Shown here one piece after another: positions 7,508 through 16,700 of a stretch of DNA of 64,000 nucleotides. Origin of the DNA: Mycobacterium sp. 1274756.6 (GTDB lineage: Bacteria; Actinomycetota; Actinomycetes; Mycobacteriales; Mycobacteriaceae). The notes under the pieces are model-generated. The model did not search any database, was not told where the DNA came from, and saw only the letters and a list, made by a program, of their open reading frames with translations. The translations under genes were made by a program, and so were the position numbers. Every line of letters begins with the position of its first letter. Position 1 is the stretch's first letter. The stretch spans positions 114,823-178,822 of the forward strand of contig NZ_LZLJ01000060.1 of NCBI RefSeq assembly GCF_001668625.1, read 5' to 3'.

Positions 7508-7995
7508 ACGGCATGTCGCGCCTTCGTCGAGTCGTCAACCAGTCCGACACAGTCCTCACCGGGCCGTATGGGATCGAAGGCGCCCGAGTCCGCAGCGGCG
7601 CAAAAATCGACCGGATCACCCTGGTCAATCGCGCGAAGCCGCGGTCGGCCGAGTTGGTGACAACAATCCGTCAAGTTGACGGCACCGTGGATAACACCGC
7701 GCGAGCCGACATCATGGCCTGGATCCGTGAGCAATACGACGCCCGCCAGGGCGGCATGTTGATCGGCCTGTTCGCGACCTGCTACCTGGGTCCGCCGTAC
7801 GTCGACCACAAACTCGGCCTCACCCATCAAATTCTCGAGCACTACTCCCCCGCCGAGGATCCGGGCCACCCGTACAACCAGACCCGCGGGCTGGTGCGTA
7901 GCGGGGCCTACGCCTACATCGAGATCTACTCCGACGGGTCGATCGTGCCGGTACGGACGGACGGCACCTCCGTCGAGTTCACCCCGAACCCTTGA
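7504..7995 (+). CDS. Island protein 1, unknown function
   Basis: From GTG 7504 (GTGA overlap with the leader ORF) the product is 163 residues. ATG 7513, with GGGGG 8 nt upstream, gives 160 residues and is equally possible. The sequence is soluble and mixed alpha/beta. Recognisable stretches are VLTGPYGIEGARVRSGAKID, DIMAWIREQYDARQGGMLIG and a C-terminal beta-rich part with YAYIEIYSDGSIVPVRTDG. There is no signal peptide or catalytic motif that I recognise. It leads a plus-strand operon with the coiled-coil membrane protein and the AAA+ ATPase, and should function with them. Known family: none recognised. Confidence 0.65.
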   Translation: MNGMSRLRRVVNQSDTVLTGPYGIEGARVRSGAKIDRITLVNRAKPRSAELVTTIRQVDGTVDNTARADIMAWIREQYDARQGGMLIGLFATCYLGPPYVDHKLGLTHQILEHYSPAEDPGHPYNQTRGLVRSGAYAYIEIYSDGSIVPVRTDGTSVEFTPNP

Positions 7996-8023
7996 TCACA
8001 AAAACCACAAGGAGCAACCCCCG

Positions 8024-9763
8024 ATGAGCCAACCCGTAAACCTCGCCCCGGTGCTACGCGCCGTCGGTGACGTCGCCGGCCAACTGGCCACGCTGCAAGG
8101 CGACGTTGGTCGGATCGATGCCAACGTCGGCAGCATCTCCACGGACCTGCAGACCACCCGTTCCGAACTGAATCAACTGCGGGATGACTTTCAGCAGTTC
8201 ATACAGCAAGCCGAACGGACAGCCAACGTGCAGCGGTCCGAAACCAAGATCGGCAATGTGGAGGCCGCGCTGGAACGCGAGTTCGGCCACTACAAGGTGG
8301 TGCGGCGCACCTCGATCGGCATCTTGCAGGCGTTCGACATCGGCAACGTCAGCGACCGGACCGTGCAACAGGTTTCCGAGGAACTGATGATTCAAACACC
8401 TCGCTACTGGCTGGCGCCGGCCCTCGTGGCGCTGGCCGCCTGGTCCCGTGACAACCGCAATCTCGCCGAACGTTCTGTCGAGGCCGCGTTCACCCGCGAT
8501 CCGCAGAAGACCAGCCTGTTTTTTGCCCTCATCCTGCGTCGGCAGCGACGAATGGAAGCGTCAACCCGTTGGCTGCGCCATTACCTGAGTTCTCTCGACC
8601 CGCGGGCACTCACGCGAGAATTCGTCGTCATCTTGGAAGCCGCGTCCCAAGATGCGTTCGGCCCCCAGGGCCGCGCTCTGATGGGTGCTCAACTCAGCGA
8701 CTGGAACGAGAAGGTCCGAAACGAACCCGGCGTCGCTGGCGCCCAGGTGGAAACCTGGGTCAAAGAGTTGTCGATTCACCGTGCCACCGTCGACGACGCG
8801 CTCTACCCGCACCTGGCCAAGGTCTGCCCGCAGTGGTCGAAGTTCAAAGACCTCCTGGAACAGGCTTCGGCCCTGGAATTCGTCGCACACAAATACTCGA
8901 CCGTGCGCGACACCGAAACTCCACTGGCATTGTCCATCCAAGAACGTCTCGATGACATCCTGGAACTCCTGGTAACCGAGTTCGACACCGAGGAATTGCC
9001 GTTCCAGCGCGACGTCGTCTACCACCGCGCGGTCATCGACAATGGCGGTGACCTCGACCGGGCTCGTGAGGCCGCCGACGCGTTGAACGAAGCCTTGGAC
9101 GAAACCCTCGACGTGGTGTCGCTGCAGACCCAGACAGCGATTCGCCCGCAGCTCTTCGGGGCGTCAGTGGCAGCACAGAAGGTCGCGATCGACGGCGGTC
9201 GCGGCTATTTCCGGCAGGCAATCGGCAAGTACACCGCGGCCTACCGCGCGCGCTACACCGACACCGTCGACATCGAATTGGACGAGAACCACTCGGAATA
9301 CGCGAAGACGTTGGGGTTCCCCGGTTGGCAGACCGACACCGCGGTCACCCAGGACGAGGCCGAGGCATCGCTCGCCGCAGCGTGGCGGCAGGCCGTGCAG
9401 GCCTACCTTGAACGGATCAGGTTCAAGGAAACCAACTACCTCATCGCCGGCGGTATCGCTGTCGTCGGTTTGCTGATGGCGATCATGGCGTTTCCTGTCG
9501 GCCTGCTTCTGTTCCTGGCCGCGGTGGGTGGCTCGGCCATCTGGCTGTGGCAGAAGAAGAAGACGGCCGAGGAAAAGTACCGGGAAGCCCAGGAGATGGC
9601 CCAACAGGCGCTCAACTTCTCCGTCGACATCTATCGCGCAGCTGCCGCCGAATTCGTCGATGCCAAGATCGCGTTCCGCGCCGCGGACGAGCAGGAGGCG
9701 GCACTGCTCACCGTCGTGGACGGTTGGCCGACCTACAACACTCGACAGGAGACCGCGTCGTGA
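8024..9763 (+). CDS. Island protein 2, coiled-coil protein with C-terminal membrane hairpin
   Basis: This 579-residue protein starts at ATG 8024 with AAGGAG upstream. Residues 20-95 are a likely coiled coil (LQGDVGRIDANVGSI...). A long helical solenoid-like region follows (ALAAWSRDNRNLAERSVEAA, RRQRRMEASTRWLRHYL). Near residues 470-515 there are two adjacent hydrophobic segments (LIAGGIAVVGLLMAIMAF, GLLLFLAAVGGSAIWLW) and then a Lys-rich stop. The C-terminal 60 residues are again helical. The bulk is therefore probably cytoplasmic and anchored through a hairpin. It may be the scaffold or membrane partner of the AAA+ ATPase encoded downstream. Its stop overlaps the next start as GTGA. Family not recognised. 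Confidence 0.8.
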   Translation: MSQPVNLAPVLRAVGDVAGQLATLQGDVGRIDANVGSISTDLQTTRSELNQLRDDFQQFIQQAERTANVQRSETKIGNVEAALEREFGHYKVVRRTSIGILQAFDIGNVSDRTVQQVSEELMIQTPRYWLAPALVALAAWSRDNRNLAERSVEAAFTRDPQKTSLFFALILRRQRRMEASTRWLRHYLSSLDPRALTREFVVILEAASQDAFGPQGRALMGAQLSDWNEKVRNEPGVAGAQVETWVKELSIHRATVDDALYPHLAKVCPQWSKFKDLLEQASALEFVAHKYSTVRDTETPLALSIQERLDDILELLVTEFDTEELPFQRDVVYHRAVIDNGGDLDRAREAADALNEALDETLDVVSLQTQTAIRPQLFGASVAAQKVAIDGGRGYFRQAIGKYTAAYRARYTDTVDIELDENHSEYAKTLGFPGWQTDTAVTQDEAEASLAAAWRQAVQAYLERIRFKETNYLIAGGIAVVGLLMAIMAFPVGLLLFLAAVGGSAIWLWQKKKTAEEKYREAQEMAQQALNFSVDIYRAAAAEFVDAKIAFRAADEQEAALLTVVDGWPTYNTRQETAS

Positions 9764-10005
9764 CCGTGTCCACCTCCAGTAATGGTTCCGACGGCATTAT
9801 CCGCCGGACCCGCCGCCGGCCGTTCATCCCGCCCACTCCCGACGCGGAGAACACGGTGGTCTCCCGCGAGTTGCTCTCGCGCGGCAAAGGCAAGAAGTCC
9901 CAGCTACCACGGAACCGTAAGATCGCCGGCGATCTCCCGACGTGGGAGCCGCTGCCTCCTGGCGAGATCGTCGTCCGGCGCGGCGAGGCCCAGAGTGGCC
10001 GATGA
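9760..10005 (+). CDS. Island protein 3, small basic protein
   Basis: An 81-residue protein starts at GTG 9760, overlapping the previous stop by 4 bp, and ends overlapping the next start (ATGA, 10002-10005). It is strongly basic (IIRRTRRRPFIPP, SRGKGKKSQLPRNRK) and ends with LPTWEPLPPGEIVVRRGE. No hydrophobic segment is present. It is probably unstructured in part and may act as a linker, adaptor or substrate of the AAA+ protein. The strict overlaps on both sides support it as a real gene. Confidence 0.65.
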   Translation: MTVSTSSNGSDGIIRRTRRRPFIPPTPDAENTVVSRELLSRGKGKKSQLPRNRKIAGDLPTWEPLPPGEIVVRRGEAQSGR

Positions 10006-10640
10006 CAGTTGAAGGAGCCAGCGCCTACGAGGCTTGGGTGCTGGCGCTGCGGAAGTGGGCCAAGGACCCTCGCCACGACCTGACGAACTTGCCTTCGTTG
10101 CAGGCGGACTCACTGCCGCCGGCGGCATACGAGCGTCTGATCGGCCATCTGATGTCAGCCCAACAGGACGTGATGTCGACTTGGCAGCAGCGGCTTCAAC
10201 GTGACTTCGCCGCCGCGCGGGACGAACACGGTTACGCGCGCACCCTGGTGGAACTGCGCCGCCTACTCGCCCGACGCATCAAACTCGCCCAACACCCCGG
10301 GTTGCCGGAACAACTCCGCGAACCGCTCTACGACGGAGTGGCCAGTGACATTCGGCGTCTGCAGACCGAGCTCGAAGAGGCCATCACCACACCGGCCCGC
10401 AACGCCATCTCAGCCGGGCGCGAACGTCTTCTGCGGGTGGTGCGTGACAACAGCCTCACCGCGATACTGGGACCCGGATTTCCATTGGAATCGCTGTTCG
10501 CGGCGGCCACAGCCCGGTCCGCACCGCCGGCCGCCGCTGCACCGCCACCCACGGCAGCCCCACCGACGACCGCTCGACGCAACAACCGCCGGAGGGTGTT
10601 GCTCACCGACGGCGCCCCCCAACCCTCCTCCGACCACTGA
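10002..10640 (+). CDS. Island protein 4, helical protein with Ala/Pro-rich tail
   Basis: The 212-residue protein starts at ATG 10002, coupled by ATGA. The first 160 residues are mostly helical and charged (RLQRDFAAARDEHGYARTLV, RRLLARRIKLAQHPG, RRLQTELEEAITTPARNAI). The last 50 are low-complexity Ala/Pro/Thr-rich and end with a basic patch (ARRNNRRRVLLTDG). No known domain is evident. It is followed after 9 bp by the AAA+ ATPase gene, so it may be an adaptor or a structural component of the same assembly. Confidence 0.65.
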   Translation: MTVEGASAYEAWVLALRKWAKDPRHDLTNLPSLQADSLPPAAYERLIGHLMSAQQDVMSTWQQRLQRDFAAARDEHGYARTLVELRRLLARRIKLAQHPGLPEQLREPLYDGVASDIRRLQTELEEAITTPARNAISAGRERLLRVVRDNSLTAILGPGFPLESLFAAATARSAPPAAAAPPPTAAPPTTARRNNRRRVLLTDGAPQPSSDH

Positions 10641-10649
10641 GAGTCCATC

Positions 10650-12206
10650 ATGCCCAACCTGGTCGATTCGGCCGACATCATCACCCGTTATCTGAAAGCC
10701 CGGGTCCCGGTCATCATCGTGCGCACTGTGGAGACCGCTCGGGCCCTGGACCTGCTGCGCGATGTCGCCGCCCGCTTCCAGCAGATGAGCTTCTACCGCT
10801 GGTCGATGGCGCAGGGACTGTTGGAGCTTTCCGGCCAGACCCAGGCCATCGAGGACCGATCGTTCGTCGGCGCATTGGATTACGCGGCCGCCGCGTTCAA
10901 CTCACGCAGTAACGCCAACTTCGTCTTCTTCGGTGTCGAAGACATCAACGACGATACGTCGACGGCACGCTACGTGGCGGAGGTGGCACGGATCGCCAAC
11001 GAACGCCAGGGCTCGATCATCATCGTCACCGGCGGCCAGGTGTGGACGGGGTTGACCCGTCTCGGAATGACGGTCACCGTCGACTTGCCTGATCTGGGCG
11101 AGATGACGGAGCTGGTCACGGCGTTGGTCGACGACCACCGAGGAGTCATGCCCATCGAGTGGGATGGCGACCATATTCGTCAAGCCGCGGAAATCCTGCT
11201 GGGAATCAGCGAGGGGCAAGCGGTCAACGCGATCACCACGTTGCTGGCGAAGGGGTCTTTGACCGTCGACGACACCACCGAGCTCTCGGAGTTCAAAGAC
11301 CAGATGTTCGGCGAGGCCAGTGGGATCGAGCGGGTGAAGTTGAAGGAGCAGGATGGCCGGATCGGCGGGCTGAGCGCTCTGCGGTCATGGCTTTCCGAGC
11401 AGGGCGATCTGATCCGTTCGGATCTGAGCGGAACCGCCCTGCACCCACCCAAGGGCGTTCTGTTGGTCGGCGTGCCGGGCTGCGGGAAATCACTGAGCGC
11501 CAAGGCGGTCGCCAGCGAGTGGCGCTTGCCGCTGTATCGGCTCGACATGGCGTCGATCCTGGGCATGTACGTCGGTCAGTCGGAGGGCCGGCTCAAAGAA
11601 GCGCTTGATATGGCCGACCGGGTGGCGCCGTGCGTGCTGTGGGTCGATGAAATCGAGAAAGCGCTCGCCGGCTCCGGCGGTGGCGACAGCGGCGTCACCC
11701 GTCGGCTGATCGGGCAATTCCTGTACTGGCTGCAGGAATCCACGTCCAAAGTATTTATGGTGGCCACCTCCAACGACGTGTCGTCCCTGCCGCCGGAACT
11801 GCTGCGCAAGGGTCGTTTCGATGAGCTGTTCTTCGTCGATCTGCCCGACCCCGAAGACCGAGCGGAGATCATCCGGCTCTACTTCGACCGTTACCTGAAC
11901 TATGTGCCCGACCCCGAGTTACTCCAGCAGTTGGTCACCGTTTCAGAGGGCTTCGCCGGCTCTGATCTGGAGTGGGCGGTGCACCAGATCGCCTCGGCGT
12001 CATTTCGACGTCGTGAGCCGCAGCCGTCTGAAGAATTCGTCATCGCCACGTTCGCCTCGGTCATTCCGTTCAGCCGGACCAATCCCGAAGAAGTTGCCGC
12101 GATCCGGGCCTGGGGCAAGGAACGTGCCATGCCCGCGGGACGCAGCGGCATCGCCGACGCCAAGACGGCTGGCGGCGGACCGCGCCGCGTCGTCGTGACC
12201 GGTTAG
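10650..12206 (+). CDS. Ycf46-like AAA+ ATPase
   Basis: This 518-residue protein starts at ATG 10650. The C-terminal half is a classical AAA+ module with Walker A GVPGCGKS near residue 274, a pore-loop candidate SILGMYVGQSEGRLKEAL, Walker B VLWVDEIEKAL near 330, sensor 1 FMVATSNDV and an arginine-finger region LRKGRFDELFFVDLPDPEDR. The N-terminal 250 residues (PVIIVRTVETARALDLL, FFGVEDINDD, IIIVTGGQVW) look like the degenerate P-loop half typical of Ycf46-type proteins. These AAA+ proteins have few assigned functions. The enzyme is probably a protein remodelling motor, and in this operon its natural partner would be the coiled-coil membrane protein. The fold is firm and the job inferred. Confidence 0.9.
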   Translation: MPNLVDSADIITRYLKARVPVIIVRTVETARALDLLRDVAARFQQMSFYRWSMAQGLLELSGQTQAIEDRSFVGALDYAAAAFNSRSNANFVFFGVEDINDDTSTARYVAEVARIANERQGSIIIVTGGQVWTGLTRLGMTVTVDLPDLGEMTELVTALVDDHRGVMPIEWDGDHIRQAAEILLGISEGQAVNAITTLLAKGSLTVDDTTELSEFKDQMFGEASGIERVKLKEQDGRIGGLSALRSWLSEQGDLIRSDLSGTALHPPKGVLLVGVPGCGKSLSAKAVASEWRLPLYRLDMASILGMYVGQSEGRLKEALDMADRVAPCVLWVDEIEKALAGSGGGDSGVTRRLIGQFLYWLQESTSKVFMVATSNDVSSLPPELLRKGRFDELFFVDLPDPEDRAEIIRLYFDRYLNYVPDPELLQQLVTVSEGFAGSDLEWAVHQIASASFRRREPQPSEEFVIATFASVIPFSRTNPEEVAAIRAWGKERAMPAGRSGIADAKTAGGGPRRVVVTG

Positions 12207-12228
12207 CACGGAAGACCGAGGTTAGGTG

Positions 12229-13317
12229 ATGACCGATTCGCAGCGGCCAACATCGTCGTCTGGCGGCGATGCCGTACCGCCGGTTCAGTCCGACTCGAGC
12301 TACCCCGATATCGGTTTGGGCGGACCGCACCGGGCCGCGTCGACGGGTGGAACCTGGCAACCCCGACGTCCAGCGCGCGACCGAACCGGCAACGGCGGCC
12401 TCCAGCCCCGAATGATTGCGGCCATCGCAACCGTCGCGTTGCTGCTGATCGGAGTGCTTGCCGCAACAGCCATATACACGAAACGGGATTCAGCAGACAG
12501 CGGGTCTGCCCGATCCGACCAGGGCCGGAACACACCGCAACAAGCGTGCTCAACGCCGACGGAACTGCATGCCACGAGAATCGGCCTTTCTTCCGAGGGG
12601 CTCGCCGTGACCGTCGAGTTGACCACGAGCTGCGAGGCCGGCGATTTGCTGTATGACCCCGCGTTCGAACTGGTCGTGACCGACTCCGGTCGTGACGTGG
12701 CCGCCGGGACCTTCGATCTGTTTTCCGACGCGGTCGCCATACCCGCCGACACCGGCGCGGTTCGAACGTTCGTCTTCCCGGCCGGGACATATTGGCGTCC
12801 ACCGGATCTGTTGTCGAATCACATCACTCTGTTCGCCCGCGGCAGCGGCACATCGGTCTCCCCCGCCGCCGCGTCGTCGAACGCGACGACCTTGACCGCT
12901 ACGGGGGTGGTGTCACCGCAATACGGCACCGCCGAAGACGCTGCGGAATCCGGGTTGATCGATCTCGCCGATACCGACCGCTCAATCGTCAGCAGCAGCC
13001 TGGAGAACCAATGGGTTCCGCAGATCAGCTCCAAGGAGCTGGGGTTGGTCGCCGAGGGCATCACGTGGAACTACACCGATATCCTCGCGGAGCACCTGAC
13101 GCTACGGCAGCGCTACGACGAGGTGCGACTGGTGCGGTCCGGCGATTGGCGGACCTTCAGCGGTCCGTCCTGGTGGGTGACGGTGGTCGGGCTGCCGCAT
13201 TCGTCGCCCGACGGGGCGATCGACTGGTGCGAGTGGAGCGGTCTTGACGCCGACCACTGTTACGCGAAGGTCATCAGCAACACCCACGGTATCGAGGGGA
13301 CGACGCAGTTCCGCTAG
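12229..13317 (+). CDS. Island protein 6, single-pass membrane protein with kinase-type sensor domain
   Basis: A 362-residue protein starts at ATG 12229 (GTG 12226 is an alternative). A Pro/Ser-rich cytoplasmic N-terminus of about 60 residues precedes one transmembrane helix (MIAAIATVALLLIGVLAATA). The outside part begins with a beta-rich domain (residues 105-220) with two Cys. The last 100 residues (WVPQISSK ... SGDWRTFSG ... WWVTVVG ... WCEW ... DHCYAKVIS) are clearly homologous to the extracellular end of the Ser/Thr kinase at 48389-49969, including two Cys likely to form a disulfide. It may sense the cell wall or an external ligand for the island system. It closes the operon. Confidence 0.8.
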   Translation: MTDSQRPTSSSGGDAVPPVQSDSSYPDIGLGGPHRAASTGGTWQPRRPARDRTGNGGLQPRMIAAIATVALLLIGVLAATAIYTKRDSADSGSARSDQGRNTPQQACSTPTELHATRIGLSSEGLAVTVELTTSCEAGDLLYDPAFELVVTDSGRDVAAGTFDLFSDAVAIPADTGAVRTFVFPAGTYWRPPDLLSNHITLFARGSGTSVSPAAASSNATTLTATGVVSPQYGTAEDAAESGLIDLADTDRSIVSSSLENQWVPQISSKELGLVAEGITWNYTDILAEHLTLRQRYDEVRLVRSGDWRTFSGPSWWVTVVGLPHSSPDGAIDWCEWSGLDADHCYAKVISNTHGIEGTTQFR

Positions 13318-13705
13318 GCCACTGCTTGGGCGCGGCGCTGGCTCATGGCCCTCGTCGCCTCCGGCCGTCCGGCTACCCAGCAGCACCAGTACGCAGCCGT
13401 CCGAGCCCAAGACCCGGACCCCCAAGCCGTTCACCCTGCGCTGACGGCGACGCCCACCCGGGCTTTGCGCCGAAACCGCGCCCTCACCGCAGACTCAACG
13501 CGAAAGAACCACGCTCGCTCGGACCGCCCAGCCGCCTCACCCCGATATGCTCGACAGGGCCGGTACGCGTCGCGAAATTCGTGGGCTCTGAGCGATCGTG
13601 AGCGTGCCGCACCACTGCCGGGCCCGGAGCGCCGTGGACCGGCCGCCGACCCGACGGCGAGCACGCCGTACGGCTTGTTAGCGGATTTCCGCGAGGAGTG
13701 AGGCA
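13318..13705. other. Gap between the island operon and ctpI
   Basis: The 388-bp stretch has no convincing gene. Open frames are present on both strands, but none has both a ribosome binding site and a plausible protein composition. A TATGCT hexamer at 13546-13551 could be a -10 element for ctpI. A short palindrome GCGGA-TT-TCCGC lies near 13682. This is where base composition changes from the less GC-rich island to the very GC-rich ctpI. Confidence 0.4.
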
Positions 13706-16700
13706 ATGGCAGTCCCGGGTGTGACCACCCTCGTCGGCGGCATCACCGGCGGCGCGGCCCAGCTGCTGCGCGCCGGTGTCACCGGTGCGGCCGAAAGCAC
13801 CGCGTGGCTGCGCGACAGCACCACCGACACGGTCCAGACCATCCTCGGCCCGGTCATCGAGGCAGTGAACCAGACCGCCGGTCAGCTGCGGGGCGCACAA
13901 ACCGGCTCGGCGCTGCCGGTGCGCTGGCGCAGCGGGCACCGGGTGCACCTGGACCTGGAACCCCTGCTGCCGTTCTCCCGCTGGCATGAGCACGCCGACG
14001 CCGTGCAGACACCGGTGCGCGCCATCCCGGGAGTGACCAGCGCCCACGTCGAGGGCGCGCTGGGCCGGCTGGTGGTCGACATCGCCCCCGACGCCGACCG
14101 CGACCGGGTGCTCGCGGCGGTGAGCGACAGTGTCACCGCGGTGGCCAAGCAAGTCGGTCGACGCGGCTCACCGTCGGCGCCGCGCACCGCGCCGTTCGCC
14201 GACCCGGGCAACCCGCTGGCGGTGCTGGTGCCGTTGACCGCCGCGGCCATGGATGTGGTGGCCATCGGCGCGGCGGTGACCGGCTGGTTCGGCCGGCTGC
14301 CGATGGCGCCGCTGGCCGCCCGGGGCGCGGCGGCCGCCATCAGCAACCAGCCGCGGATCGTGTCGATGCTGGAGTCGCGGCTGGGCCGGGTCGGCACCGA
14401 CCTGGCGCTGGCGGCGACCACCGCGGCCGCCTACGGACTCACCCAGGCGGTGGGCACCCCGCTGGTCGACCTGGCCCAGCGCGGCCTGCAGGTCTCCGAG
14501 GCGGCGGCGCATCGGCGCCGCTGGCAGGCCCGGGAGCCGCAGCTGGCGTCACCGCGCCGGCCGCAGGCCGCGGTGGTGCCGATCATCTCCTCGGCCGGGG
14601 CGGGATCGCACACCGCCCGACACCAGTCGGCGGCCACCGCCGCCGGCGAGGCCTCCCACGTGGTGGTCGACGGCGCCATCGACTCGGCGATCGACACCGC
14701 CAAAGGCTCGATGTCCGGGCCGGTGGAGTCCTACACCGACCAGGCCGCCAACGCCTCGCTGGTCGCCGCCGCCGGTGCCCTGCTGGCCGGCGGCGGCGCC
14801 GACGAGGCGGCCGGCGCGGTGCTGGCCGGGGTGCCGAAAGGCGCCTATCTGGGCCGGCAGGCCTTCGGCGCGGTGCTCGGCCGCGGCCTGGCCGACACCG
14901 GCCAGCTGGTGCTGGACCCGGGGGCGCTGCGCCGGATGGACCGGGTGAAGGTGATCGTCATCGACGGGGCGGCGCTGCGCGGCGACGCCCGCGCGGTGCT
15001 GCACGCCCGCGGCGACCTGCCGGGCTGGGACGAGGACCGGGTCTATGAGGTGGCCGACGCGCTGCTGCACGGCGAGCAGGCCCCCGACCCCGACCCCGAC
15101 GAGCTGCCGGCCACCGGCGCCCGGCTGCGCTGGGTGCGCGCCGAGCCGTCGGCGGCGCCGGTGCAGGGCCTGGAGCGCGCCGACCTGATCGTCGACGGTG
15201 AGACCGTCGGCCGGGTCAAGGTGGGCTGGGAGGTCGACCCGTTCGCGGTGCCGCTGCTGCAGACCGCCCACCGGACCGGGGCGCGGGTGGTGCTGCGGCA
15301 TGTGGCCGGCACCCAGGATCTGACCGGCAGCGTCGCCGCCAGCCATCCGCCCGGCACGCCGCTGCTGAAGCTGGTCCGTGAGCTGCGCGCCGACCGCGGA
15401 CCGGTGCTGCTGATCACCGCGTTGCACCGCGACTTCGCCTCCACCGACACCCTGGCCGCGCTGGCCATCGCCGACGTCGCGGTGGCGCTCGATGACCCGC
15501 AGGCGGCCACCCCGTGGAGTGCCGACATCATCACCGGCACCGACCTGGCGGCCGCCGTGCGGATCCTGTCGGCGCTGCCCGCGGCCCGCTACGTCAGCGA
15601 AGCGGCCGTGCGACTCGCCCAGGGCGGCAGCACGCTCGCCGGGCTGCTGCTGGTGGCCGGCGACTCCCGCAGCAGCCCCGGCCCGTTGACGCTGCGCCGC
15701 TGGCTCGACCCGGTCAACGCCGCCGGGGCGGCCGCGATCCTGCTCGGCTCGCTGTCCGCGCGCAAGGTGCTGCGCCAGCCCGACCCGACCCCCCAGCCGC
15801 TGACCGCCTGGCATGCCCTGGACCCCGAGATCGTCTACTCGCGGCTGACCGGCTCGGCGCGGCCGTTGGACGTCGAGGTCGGCGCGCCCGGCTGGCGCCG
15901 CGCCCTCGAGGACCTCGCCGACCATCCGGCGCTGGCGCCGCTGCGCGGCCCGGCCACCCGCGCCGGACAGCTGCTGGCGGCCACCCGCGAGGAACTCGCC
16001 GATCCGTTGACCCCGGTGCTGGCCGTCGGTGCGGCGGCGTCGGCGATCGTCGGCAGCAACGTCGACGCGCTGCTGGTCGCCGGGGTGATGGCGGTCAACG
16101 CGCTCGTCGGCGGGGCGCAGCGGCTGCGCGCGGAGGCGGCGGTCGCCGAACTCTTCGCTGAGCAGGACACCCCGGCCCGTCGGGTGGTGCTGCCGCCGGT
16201 GGCCACCACCCGGCGCCGGCTCGACGCGGCCCGCACCGGGCAGCGCACGGTCGCGGTGTCGGCGAAGGCACTGCGGGTCGGCGACGTCATCGACCTGGCG
16301 GCTCCCGACGTGGTGCCCGCCGATGCCCGGCTGTTGACCGCCGAGGACCTCGAGGTCGACGAGTCCTCGCTCACCGGCGAGTCGGTGCCGGTGGACAAGC
16401 AGGTCGACGCGGTCGCGGTCGGCGACCGGGAGCGGGCCAGCATGCTGTTCGAAGGCTCCACGATCGTCGCCGGACACGCCCGGGCGATCGTGGTGGCCAC
16501 CGGCGCGGGAACCGCTGCGCGCCGGGCGATCTCGGCGCTCGCCGGGGTGGAGACCGCGGCCGGGGTGCAGGCCCGGCTCCGCGAACTGACCACCAAGGTG
16601 CTGCCGCTGACGCTGGCCGGCGGCGCCGCGGTGACCGGCCTGGCGCTGCTGCACCGCGGAACACTGCGCCAGGCGGTCGCCGACGGGGTGGCGATCGCGG

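Noticed and set aside
13345..13701. 118-codon frame in the gap before ctpI
   Set aside because: No ribosome binding site, Pro/Arg/Thr-rich low-complexity product, and no similarity to anything recognised.
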